A DNA stretch of 64,000 nt from Orychophragmus violaceus (Eukaryota; Streptophyta; Magnoliopsida; Brassicales; Brassicaceae), in assembly GCA_030180135.1 (NCBI GenBank), contig CM058239.1, positions 42,977,270-43,041,269 of the forward strand, given 5' to 3'. Both the position numbers and the translations under genes were made by a program. Under the pieces are notes generated by a model. It was not told the DNA's origin, searched no databases, and worked only from the letters and a program-made list of their open reading frames with translations. Each line of letters opens with the position of its first letter. Position 1 is the first letter of the stretch. Below are positions 1-9,594 of this stretch, piece by piece.

Positions 1-1035
1 CTTTGTATGAATAACAGATTATACGAAAAGGTTCAAACGGATAACATTACATACAAAACAGACATAAATATTCACCAAAACATCCAAACGGACCGATCGG
101 ACAAACACATCTCTCAATAGAAGCTACGGATAGACGAAACATCCGAACAAGTAACTTCCAAGCTGAACCAGCTCAGATCCGAGTTAAATCAGCTCGAAAT
201 ATCCGAGCTGAACCAGCTCAGATTTCCGAGCTGAACAGGCTCAGATTTCTGATCTGAACCAGCTCAGATCCGAACATCTCTCTTCTCCTTTTTTCCGAGC
301 ACAACCCATTCTTTGAGAAGTTCCGATATGAATGCATTCCTTGGAAACTTCCGAGCTGAATTTACTTCTCGAACTTTCCGAACAGATATTCCACTTAGAT
401 TGTATGATCAAACATTTTCCGATATCTCCTTCTTTGGATGCGACTGGCCGTAATCCATCTTCGGAAACATCGACTTATATGTTGCCGTTAAACTAAAATC
501 GTCGTATAAAGTCAGACAAAATAATAATTTGGACTCAACCTACAAGATTCGTATTTCTAAGACTTTGAGCCGAATCAAGAAGTCTGACCATCCGTTTTCG
601 GCCCATTCAACAAAATAGGTTAAGCCGCAGAGAGATAGTCGCCAAAAGAGGAGATAAACTAAAAGAAGGGAAGAACAGGATATCTCCGAGCAGAAGAGGA
701 AAATCCAAGCTTAAAATGTAAATCTTAACATAAATGAAAACAAACGATAAAAGGAAGACTTTTGAATATCTTGCGGACGAAGATTCCGGAAGCCGACTTG
801 CCAAAGCTATATAATGAGATGGAGTCCTACGACTTAGACATCTCGAAAAACCCTAGCATCTAGACTTAGCACTTAGCAGTTTTCTTAGCTTCTTTCGTTC
901 TTTGTACTCTCTTTTCCGATCGGTTATCAATAAAATATCCTCCGGGTTCCTATTCCGTTGTGTTTACTCTTGAAACTTATGTTCCCTAAAATATTTGCTC
1001 TACAAGTTTTGACAGTGAGAGTTTCGACTCTCACA
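1..1035 (+). repeat. 5' LTR of the Tat element (left end outside window)
   Basis: Aligns by eye with the right LTR from 24499 onward and ends CTCACA just before the primer binding site. It contains a run of short degenerate units built on AGCTCAGATTTCCGAGCTGA at about 160-275, of which the right LTR keeps only one or two. A TATA-like stretch TATATAATG lies near 808, matching TATATAAAG at 25941 in the other LTR. Confidence 0.85.
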
Positions 1036-1038
1036 GTT

Positions 1039-1056
1039 TGGCGCCGTCTGTGGGGA
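1039..1056 (+). other. Primer binding site of the Tat element
   Basis: TGGCGCCGTCTGTGGGGA lies three bases after the LTR end. This is the usual position and form of the tRNA-primed minus-strand start in plant Ty3/gypsy elements of this group. I did not verify which tRNA it matches. Confidence 0.75.
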
Positions 1057-1104
1057 AGAGAAGTTTCTAACACTTAAAAACCACCGATTAGGGGAGCCGA
1101 AGAT

Positions 1105-2439
1105 ATGGCCACCAACAAAGACAACAGCAGAAACGTTGCAGATCAAATACGTACCGCAACCAACAATATGATCATCAGAGGATCACAATATTGTCGAGAC
1201 ACGGTATCCTCGATTAAAGCTTACCAAGGGCGAGCTGAAACGAACATCCACAGGTCTGTTCCTTTTCAGTCTCTAAACGACGTAATAACGTTTGACGAGT
1301 ACGAGACCGCAGAAATCGACCGACCGCACAATGATCCCCTCATCATCGAGCTGATCATAAGTGATCTTGACGTAGCAAGAATTTTGGTCGATACCAGGAG
1401 TTCCATGGATGTAATTTTCCCCGGCACTTTAAGAAGGATGAGCATTAGTTAATCCAAAGTGTCAAAAATCCTGAAACCCTTAACGGGATTTACAGGAGAC
1501 ACAACGATGACCCTCGGGACAATCAGACTTCCAGTACAAGCAGGAGGAATAACCAAGATCGTCGAGTTCTCAATAGCGGACGCTCCGGCAATCTACAACG
1601 TGATCATAGGGACTCCGTGGATAAACTCTATGAGAGCCGTTCCATCAACAAATCACCTTTGCTTGAAGTTTCCAACACCTAGCGGGATCACGATGATATG
1701 GGGGAATCAAGAACAATCTCTATCATATTTCATGACCGAACACAAACTCAGGAAGCCAACGGTCGAGATCCCTCGAAATGCAAAGCGACTGCGGACAGAG
1801 GAAAATCAAGGGGCTGTGGAAAAACCTAGAAAATCTGAGAAAAAACAAGAAGAAGAAGAAGACAAACCTTGCAAACCCGTGATATCAGTCTGCATAGACG
1901 ATGATCATCCGGAACGATGCGTAGATGTCGTAGAAAACCTCGACGACTCAACCAGAAAGGGGATAGTTCTATGTCTTCAGGAAAACGTGAACAGCTTCGC
2001 CTGGTCCGCAGAAGACATGCCTATAATTAGCATGGACATCGCTTGTCACGAGCTGAATGTGGATCCAACAATCAAACCCGTAAGACAAAAGAGGAGGAAG
2101 CTAGGATCCGAACGAACCAAAGCAGTCAACGACGAAGTCGAAAGGTTACTTAAAGTCGGCTCAATCATCGAAGTCAAGTATCCAGATTGGCTCGCAAACC
2201 CCATGGTAGTGAAGAAGAAGAATGGGAAATGGAGGGTTTCCGTATTTCACGGATCTAAACAAGGCATATCCCAAGACATTTTCCCACTTCCACACATTGA
2301 CCAACTAGTGGAGTTGACCGCGGGAAACAAACTACTCACATTCATGGATGCGTTTTCAGTCTACAATCAGATCTTGATGAACCCGGACGATCGAGACAAA
2401 GCCGATTTTGTCATAGACAGGGGGATTTATTGTTACAAG
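1105..2439 (+). pseudogene. Tat polyprotein 5' portion: gag remnant, protease, N-terminal RT
   Basis: The frame opens at 1105, shortly after the PBS, and within about 90 codons reaches an aspartic protease motif (ILVDTRSSMDVIF, where the usual form is DTGSS). Almost all of gag is therefore missing, which suggests an internal deletion. A stop near 1450 breaks the frame; it reopens at 1459 and runs through the protease C-terminal part and an acidic linker into RT (NPMVVKKKNGKWRV, then FPLPHIDQLVEL and FMDAFSVYNQI). The RT stops at 2439, where a CACTA element is inserted in the middle of the domain. Identification as Tat-type pol is secure; function is lost. Confidence 0.85.
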
Positions 2440-3131
2440 CACTACAAAAATTATCCATATTGATAGCACGGTTTTCCAAACTGCTATTGAAGATAAAATT
2501 TGGAATCTTTTTACTTTTAATAGCATTGATATAATGCTAAGATAGTTAACTAGTAAGCAGGAAACAAAATAGCATAATCCGCCAATACTTCAACTAAATT
2601 TTCGTAGACCGCCAAGTTTCCCTCTTTTATTTCCCCAATTTTTTTAAGTTTTGACTGAATATTCTATTTAACTCTTTTTTTTTATCTAACTTATGTTAAA
2701 TAAAAAAAAAAATTATGTTCCAGATCTCCTTTTCTCTCGTCCTCTCTCTAGGACATCCCCATCACCACCTTCCTCCGCCTCTCCCCATCCCTCCTAAACA
2801 GCGACTTCTTCTGCTGTCACAGTTAATGCTCCAGGCAAAACCACCGTCCGCCGCGAAACCCTCCGATTCAGATTTTGGTTTCGAGTCTGTGACTGATTTC
2901 GAACTCTGAAACCAAACAGCCATCAATTTCTCTTAGAGAAGCAAGGATCTGTATGAATGTTAGTGCGTTTGCTATCTCTCCATTTGCCTAATAATCTCAT
3001 CGATTTTCATTTCTTCGCCGTTTTTCTGTCACAAAATGCGTCGTCGTAGGAGGTAAGGGCTTCTACTCTTTCCTGGTTTTCAGATCTGTTTGATTTCATG
3101 ACTTTGGGTCTATCGTGTTTTTGAACTTAAC
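2440..3131 (+). other. Left part of the CACTA element: subterminal DNA and an unidentified exon-like stretch
   Basis: After AT-rich subterminal sequence, positions about 2715-2915 are GC-richer and proline-rich when read in frame, unlike the surroundings. A second exon-like stretch ends near 3050 in GGAG/GTAAGG, a good splice donor context. These could be the 5' exon of the captured MACPF gene or a third captured gene. I do not recognise a product. Confidence 0.4.
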
Positions 3132-4500
3132 GACGGTGATGACAGTTGCGACATTGTTTTCCCTGGTGGAATCTCCATCCCTAATGTTTCAAAGTCTATA
3201 AAATGTGATAAAGAGGAGCGCATGCGCTTCAGGTCTGATGTTCTTTCTTTCCAACAGGTAAAAGTTTCCTTATTTGTACACCTGGGTTAAACTCTTACAT
3301 AAAAGCCTGGACTTGTTGTCGGTTCATCAAGTATTGGTTGGTGTTGTTGTAGGTTTTGAGTAGATAAGAGCGTCATATCTTGAAACCTTTAGCTAGTTTC
3401 TTTTCACTCCTCTCAATAATGCTCCAGAGAGAGTATTTGCTACATAGCGTTTTGGATGGTTAGGTATTTACATTTTATTTCCTTGTCTTATGGTTTTCTA
3501 GATGACAGAGCAGTTCAACCAAGAACTATCTTTGGCTGGTAAAATCCCTTCAGGTCTCTTCAATGCCATGTTTGAATTCTCGGGCTGTTGGCAGAAAGAT
3601 GCAGCCTATACTAAAAACCTTGCTTTTGATGGGATATTTATCTCGTTTTACACGGTTGCTTTGGACAAATCTCAAATGTTACTCCGTGAGCATGTAAAGC
3701 AGGCTGTCCCATCATCATGGGACCTTGCTGCATTGGCAAGGTGATGTAACGTTTTCCTCATAGTATTTTATTATTCAAGCTTGTATATATACATATATAA
3801 AGTTGATTGAAAGTTGCTTGCTTGCTGCAGTTTTTCTGTGAAATTGTTTGATTCTGTGGCAATGACATGCCAAAGAATCTATATTTAGATTTTTTATTTG
3901 ATTGCAACCGTTATATAGATATTTATCCGGTTTGTGGGTTAGGCCTAGTTTCTTCGTATCTGGGTGAAGCTGTTTTTGGATGACTTGATGAGATGTACTT
4001 CTTACTTGTTAGTGGCATTGTTCCTTTAGTAGCAAGACTTTATTATTCAGAGGGATGGTTTTGTAGCTAACATTTGTCAGATGTTATTTTACCAGGTTTA
4101 TAGATATTTATGGGACGCATATAATTGTTGGTATTAAAATGGGAGGGAAAGATGTGATTTATGCGAAACAGCAACACTCTTCGAAACTTCAACCTGATGA
4201 TCTGCAGAAAAGGTTAAAGGAGGTGGCAGATAAGAGGTTTGTGGAAGCTAGCGGAGTACAGAATATGGCTTCAGATAGAATACATCCAAGTAGTAAGGTT
4301 TGTGTAACAGTTTTTACTTTTTGTTCCCCATTATCAAAACTATCTTATTTGACATCTAGAAGAATTTCTACTAACAATCTATCTTTGCAACTCTCCAGTC
4401 TGTAATTTATGTATTTTATCTCTTGTTGCAGGTGGAAATAAAGGAACAACGCCTGAGATTTGCAGATACCGTTTCGCTGGGCTCTTATGCAAATAAAGAG
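3132..4500 (+). pseudogene. Captured fragment of a plant MACPF-domain protein gene
   Basis: Four exon-like blocks joined by canonical introns are visible: about 3132-3257, 3502-3740, 4096-4297 and 4432-4500. Borders include CAACAG/GTAAAA, TTCTAG/ATG, GCAAG/GTGATG (splitting an Arg codon), ACCAG/GTTT, AAG/GTTTGT and TTGCAG/GTGG. The joined frame stays open. Phrases such as IPSGLFNAMFEFSGCWQKDA, MGGKDVIYAKQQHSSKL and RLRFADTVSLGSYANKE match the membrane-attack-complex/perforin domain of plant proteins related to CAD1 and NSL1. Plant members act in cell-death and immune control. Homology stops at 4500, so only part of the MACPF domain was captured; the C-terminal half is absent. Confidence 0.85.
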
Positions 4501-4815
4501 GTGGTTTCTGATCTGAAATATTTGAAAGTAATGCTCATCCATTTTGTTTGAGATGGTGTATGGGTGTTTTCTGCAATTATCCCATTATTCTCTGAAGTTT
4601 GTGTGTAATAGTTGATTTGTTTGTAGTTTGTGGATGTGCTTGGAGGATCGAAACAGAAGAGAAACCGTGATGGATTGGTTTGGGAGACTCAAATTTATGT
4701 TGTTTCACCATAGAATAGGATCCTCTTCAAGCACTGATTTTTTTGGTTGTGTTTTTGATATTGTGTAAACCTTAAAGGCTGTTTTTTAATCCAGAAACTC
4801 AATGTGTTTGTCTTC

Positions 4816-5137
4816 ATGGCAGGAACCGCACCATAAGGCACACAGTTTGATGTATGTCAGTTCTCGACCAGAAGTTGAACGAAGTGTGAGTGTTCTTATT
4901 ATACTTTCATCGCTTTTCACTCTTGTTGTTTTACTCATTCCACATGAGTGTTCTACTTGGTTGCTAAATTTTGTTGTATGGTTACAGTCTTGAGGGACAA
5001 GACGAGTTCTTCACCTCGTATGATGAGGTTCACGCAGCATTGATGCCATGGGTCTTCAAGATAATCTGCTCAGGTGTATTTACGCTTATGGTAAGCATAG
5101 AAGAACCCGAGAAAGCTTTGTTTTTTGGGGTGATTTT

Positions 5138-5181
<44 letters not shown>

Positions 5182-5293
5182 ACCTCATCTCACGTGTGCT
5201 TTGGTGTCTGTCATGTAAAGGTTCTGAGAAGCCTTCTGCTATTCATCAAAGAGGAATCGTCCCAATCTGCAAAGGTCTCGATATGATCAAACA
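4816..5293 (+). pseudogene. Captured 5' fragment of an eIF4A (DEAD-box RNA helicase) gene
   Basis: Three exon-like blocks are visible. The first, 4816-4885, starts ATG GCA GGA and reads like the eIF4A N-terminus but has a stop at its seventh codon. The second, 4988-5090, reads LEGQDEFFTSYDEVHAA before a frameshift. The third, 5221 to about 5293, reads FEKPSAIHQRGIVPICKGLD when taken in the right frame. The introns between them (GTGAGT...TTACAG and GTAAGC...GTAAAG) keep plant eIF4A exon borders. The fragment ends before the ATP-binding motif I. In the host, eIF4A unwinds mRNA 5' leaders for translation initiation. This copy cannot code for a helicase. Confidence 0.87.
5141..5176 (+). repeat. 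(CT)18 microsatellite in the captured eIF4A intron
   Basis: Uninterrupted CT dinucleotides lie inside the intron before the third eIF4A-like exon. Such CT tracts are common in plant leader introns and may have been captured with the gene. Confidence 0.9.
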
Positions 5294-5591
5294 GAAGTTG
5301 GATTTTCTTATCCTTGGTTCTGATTTTATGATGTTGTTTGCATTAGTTATGATTTTATCATGTTTTGTAACAAGTGTAGATTATATATAAAATACTGTGT
5401 AAACATTTTTGGTTTATTAATAAAATATTTGAATATTTTTTATATATAAATCCAATATATACAAAAATATATAATAATATTAATAATAATATAATACGGC
5501 TCGGCTCGGCTCGAATTTAACTATAGCAAGAGAAACTATCGCTATCATAGATGCGAGATATTATAGCACATACCAAAGTTCTATCACATAT

Positions 5592-5736
5592 GACCGACCT
5601 ATTATAGCTGGGGCAGACATAGCAATTTCAAAAACGCTATTATAGTGAACAATATTATAGCACAGACAAAAGACGCTATCATATATGGCCGACCTATTAT
5701 AGCTGGGGCAGAAATAGCATTTTCAAAAACGCTATC
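5592..5736 (+). repeat. CACTA right subterminal repeats
   Basis: Two copies of a roughly 49 bp unit start at 5592 and 5688 and share GACCTATTATAGCTGGGGCA followed by ATAGCA...TTCAAAAACGCTAT. Related GCTAT/ATAGC words also occur near the left end (about 2462-2490). Subterminal repeats in CACTA elements are known transposase binding regions; that role here is inference. Confidence 0.75.
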
Positions 5737-5794
5737 ATATACATACGATGGCGTTTTTCGTGTGCTAAGAATAGAGATTTTTCTTGTAGTGAAG

Positions 5795-6499
5795 GTTATG
5801 CCCTTCTGCTTGAAGAACGCAGGAGCGACTTATCATCGGTTAGTGAACAAGATGTTCGCTGAACAACTCGGGAAAACTATGGAAGTTTATATAGACTACA
5901 TGTTAGTTAAATTCCTCAAGGAAAAAGATCACATATAACATCTGAGGGAGTGTTTCGAGAAGATGAACAAGCATAACATGAATTTCAACCCGACCAATGC
6001 AGATTCAGAGTGGCATCTGGTGAGTTCCTTGGATATCTCGTTACCCACCGAGGCATCGAGGCAAACCCAAAACCAAAAAATGCCTTAATCCAAATGTCCT
6101 CGCCAACGACGAAAAGAGAAGTCCAGCGACTAATAGGACATGTAGCAGAACTAAACAGGTTTATCTCGCGATCAACGGATAAGTGTATACCGTTCTATGA
6201 CACCTTGCGAGGCAACAAGACATTCAAATTGTCAGAAGCTTTCCAACAATTGAAGGAATATTTGGCGAACCCACCATTATTAGCAAAACCGATCGAAGGG
6301 GAACCTCTATTCCTATATACTGCGATATCATCTACCGCACTGAGTGGAGTTCTAATCAAGGAAGATCAAGGGGAACAAAAGCCAAATTTTTACGTCAGTC
6401 AAACACCGACAGACGCGGAAACTCGCTACCCTCAAATCAACAAATTAGCGCTGGCACTAGTGATGTCTACTCAGAAATTAAGGCCATTCTTCTAATCTC
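5795..6499 (+). pseudogene. Tat RT C-terminal part and RNase H
   Basis: The RT resumes directly after the CACTA target duplication (VMPFCLKNAGATY). The catalytic box reads YIDYMLVK in place of the usual YIDDMLVK, so one catalytic aspartate is lost. A stop at 5936 and a one-base deletion near 5995 break the frame. From about 6010 it continues as FLGYLVTHRGIEANPK, the thumb and connection region, and an RNase H-like stretch up to the stop at 6496. This is decayed Tat pol. Confidence 0.85.
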
Positions 6500-7012
6500 A
6501 CTCGATCGTAGTCCTGACAACTTTTCCATTACGGACAATCCTTCATTCCTAAGCCAGTCTGGGAGTTTAAAGAAATGGGCGACAGAACTCGGTGAGTTCG
6601 TTATTGAATACCGATCTAGGACATGTGCAAAATCGCAAGTACTAGCGGATTTCCTGGTCGAATTGCCACAAGAAGGAGCGGAAGAACTAGCAGAAGATTT
6701 GGACTGGGTGCTGCACGTTGATGAATCGTCAAAGCAAGGTTCCAATGTAGGGATCTGCCTGACGTCACCAACCGGAGAAATTTTGGAACAATCCTTCTGC
6801 CTAACTTTCCATGCCTCGAACAACGAGGCAGAATATGAAGCTTTAATCGTCAGGTTAAGGTTAGTCCACGTCCACAGCGGCTCGTGCGGAAATCATTCCG
6901 GAGGAAGAGCACTGGCGATTAAGATCAAGCGTCATGAATATTTAGAAGTGGAGGTTATCCGGTCCGCTGGTGTCATGCGTCGAAGGCAAATAAGCAAGGC
7001 GAGTCATGGAAG
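6500..7012 (+). pseudogene. Tat second (archaeal-type) RNase H, decayed
   Basis: After stops near 6545 a frame reads ATELGEFVIEYRSRT, QVLADFLVELP and then WVLHVDESSKQGSNVGICLT and NNEAEYEALI. This order and the DxSS...EAEYEAL pattern are those of the extra RNase H domain typical of Tat elements. The end of the domain is replaced by a duplicated piece of integrase sequence. Confidence 0.78.
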
Positions 7013-7088
7013 AAGTCCACAACGGCTCGTGCGGAAATCATTCTGGAGGAAGAGCATTGGCGATTAAGATCAAGCGTCACAGATATTT
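6870..7088 (+). repeat. Local direct duplication at the RNase H/integrase junction
   Basis: About 74 bp at 6870-6943 recurs at 7015-7088 with few changes (both contain GGCTCGTGCGGAAATCATTC), an offset of 145 bp. The second copy is in the normal integrase context; the first probably replaces the end of RNase H. Confidence 0.85.
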
Positions 7089-8065
7089 TTGGCCGGCGAA
7101 GGTTAAGGACTGCGAGAATTTCTCTCAGAAATGTGAAAAATGCTAGCGACATGCTTTGACCATCCACCAACCAGCCGAACTACTGTCCTCAATCTCAGCA
7201 CCTTATCCGTTGATGCGTTGGTCGAGGATATAGTAGGCCCACTTAACTAATCTAAACAGAAGTGATTCCTTCTCGTCCTAACGGACTATTTCTCAAAATG
7301 GGTTGAAGTTGAATCTTATGCCAACATCAAAGACGCCCAAGTCAAACATTTCGTATTGAAGAACATTATATGTCGACACGGAGTGCCATACGAGATGGTT
7401 ACAGACAACGACTCACAATTCATTTCGACTCGCTTCGAAGCTTATTGCGAAAAATGGAAGATACAATTACAAAAATCAACGCCGCCATACCCCAAGGGAA
7501 CGGGCAGGCCAAGCCGCCATGAAAACGGTCCTTGATGGGTTGAAAAAAGCGACTCAACGAAAAGAAGGGACGATGGGCTGAAGAGCTGGAAGGAGTCCTA
7601 TGGTCGCACCGGACAACTCCTCGACGAGCAACATGCAACACACTATTCGCGCTTTTTTACGGATCAGAATGCGTGATCCCTACCAAAGTCGGAATCCCAG
7701 GAATATGTCGCAAATCGCTCCCTAGACACGAGGATTTGAATCATACGATGCTCCTTGATGAATTGGATCTAATCAACGAACGACGCGATCAAGCATGAGT
7801 CTGCATCCAGAACTACCAGCAAGCGACCTCGAGGTATTATAACTTGAACATCCGCAATAAGAGATTTTGAGAAGGAAATTTGGTCTTGCGGAAGGTATTT
7901 CAGAACACCGCCAAACGAAATGCGGGCAAACTGGGAGCCAACTGGGAAGGACCATATAAGATCACGAAAGTCGTTCGACCAGGGGCGTACGAGTTAACTA
8001 ACATGGATGATGTCAAAGTTCCCAGAAGCTGGAACGCGATGCACTTAAAGAAATACTATCACTAA
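7015..8065 (+). pseudogene. Tat integrase, decayed
   Basis: The N-terminal zinc-binding part is visible at about 7016-7145, with histidines and the cysteine pair of an HHCC finger (ENFSQKCEKC), followed by a stop. The catalytic core starts near 7268 (LVLTDYFSKWVEVESYA) and keeps the second acidic region (MVTDNDSQFIS), but the frame is lost before the third catalytic residue near 7490. The C-terminal tail is open again at 7880-8065 (GANWEGPYKITKV to HLKKYYH) and ends at a stop, as in other Tat elements. Multiple stops and frameshifts make it non-functional. Confidence 0.82.
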
Positions 8066-8124
8066 ATCAAGACTTCTGACCATTTGAACTACGGGACGGC
8101 TTGATCCCCGAAAGGGGTATGTAG

Positions 8125-8763
8125 TGTTGGATCTCCTAGGATCTAGGGTTTGATATATTGAAATTTACCAACCTCGTTCTTACCTTGAACTGCCAGCGGA
8201 ATGAATTGGTGAAGGAGATCAGTGAGCAACGCAGATGCCTTGCCTCTACCAGATACACACGCACACAAGCTGGAAATGGGATGCTAGTGCCGGATCTATG
8301 GGATCTCAGAGTTTCTGGTGTTTCTGCTTCTTCTGTCAAGAAAAAGTCGACCGCCATCGTTTTAGGTCGAGACTATCAAGTTTTATTCGACCTTCAACAC
8401 ACTTAACGGGCCAGACTTGTTTAAGTCATAATTTCGAAAAGCCCTTTCAAAACCCGAACTGTGTCGACCGACACACATGCTGTGTCTATCGACACAACAC
8501 CATTTTCTCGATATTAATGTGTATCCAATACACATTAACATGATCATTACCATAATGATCATTCCCCTATCTTAGCTTCCAGTTTGCTTAGGTGTGTGAC
8601 CCTATAGGATGATATAATACTGGCAGTAAGTCTACAACTTACAGATTGCAAGAGGCTTCTAGCAAAACATTGCAACCGCCCAGTATTATACGAATGTCTG
8701 ATCTCGACACACAACTATCATCAAGAGTGAGTACAAGTGTGATTTCAGGACACTATCCCAACA
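8125..8763 (-). repeat. 3' LTR of the copia element
   Basis: 639 bp, the same length as the partner at 14833-15471. It holds one pair of GTGTCG-N2-CGACAC palindromes (8461-8474 and 8482-8495). The second has a T for G change that the other LTR does not share. Confidence 0.95.
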
Positions 8764-9594
8764 ATCTCCCACTTGTACTGGAATCATCAATTCCTATAAT
8801 CCTTTTGTCTCTATATCTCGATTTGGCATAAGACAAGATTGGTGTCATCCTTATTAAGCCAACATCGTGTTTATCGAACTCCTGATCTTATATTGAACAA
8901 TCCAAACAACTGAACTACAGTTCGTTTGAGTGCGGCTACACATTTTCTCAGTACAAAATCTTCGATAGGCCCTGAGATATTTATCTCCCGTTATTCAGGA
9001 GGGACAAATCCCTTCTTGTTCCATACCTATTTCAACGCACACTTCATGATATACCTGAACAGTGCCGTTAAGGTCGCCAGTTACGGGTCGACGTTTGACA
9101 AAGTCAAGGTGTACCAATTCATATGCAAGAAAGCATGATGAACTCAGGTCTGAGGACTATACTCTATAGTCATAATGAGAACCTCTTATGACACAGATAT
9201 AACTATCTTGTAGACTTCTCATTAGCGGGTCATGTCCGATCATATGTTCACCAACATATATCTATGTGACTGACTGTGATACTCATATCATTGACTACAT
9301 GAAACTTAGTCAACAGTCACCTCACAATCTAGTCTCTCGCGGTTGTCAGTGTCCCACTTTGACAACCTCGACTAGAGACATAACATAATCTATGTCATCT
9401 ATGACTTATAGGGTTTCATGATCAAGTCCTCAACTTGATGACCTATAATATGACATAAACTTATTTTGGGACCATTATTTAGATCACAATAAATAATGCT
9501 GAAATCAAATTTCATTAAACATATCCATCAGAATGTTTTACAAGAGCATCTTATTATAACTAAAATAAAACTAAAACTCCCACTAGAATCAAGA
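8764..9594 (-). other. Copia 3' untranslated region with polypurine tract
   Basis: On the minus strand, AAGTGGGAGATT directly precedes the 3' LTR, a standard plus-strand primer tract for plant copia elements. The rest, between the RNase H stop and this tract, has no gene that I can recognise. Confidence 0.85.

Larger units (their letters stand above)
2440..5791 (+). mobile_element. Non-autonomous CACTA (En/Spm) transposon with captured host gene fragments
   Basis: The left terminus reads CACTACAAAAA and the right TTTTTCTTGTAGTG, whose reverse complement starts CACTACAAGAAAAA. The 3 bp target duplication AAG stands at 2437-2439 and 5792-5794. The insertion falls exactly between two codons of the Tat RT domain. 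The 3352 bp element encodes no transposase that I can see; it carries spliced-gene fragments of a MACPF gene and an eIF4A gene in the same orientation, plus AT-rich subterminal repeats. This fits a gene-capturing (Pack-CACTA type) element. Confidence 0.93.

Noticed and set aside
3132..5293. A working MACPF or eIF4A gene
   Set aside because: Both are partial, end inside domains, and the eIF4A part has an early stop and a frameshift; they lie between CACTA ends.
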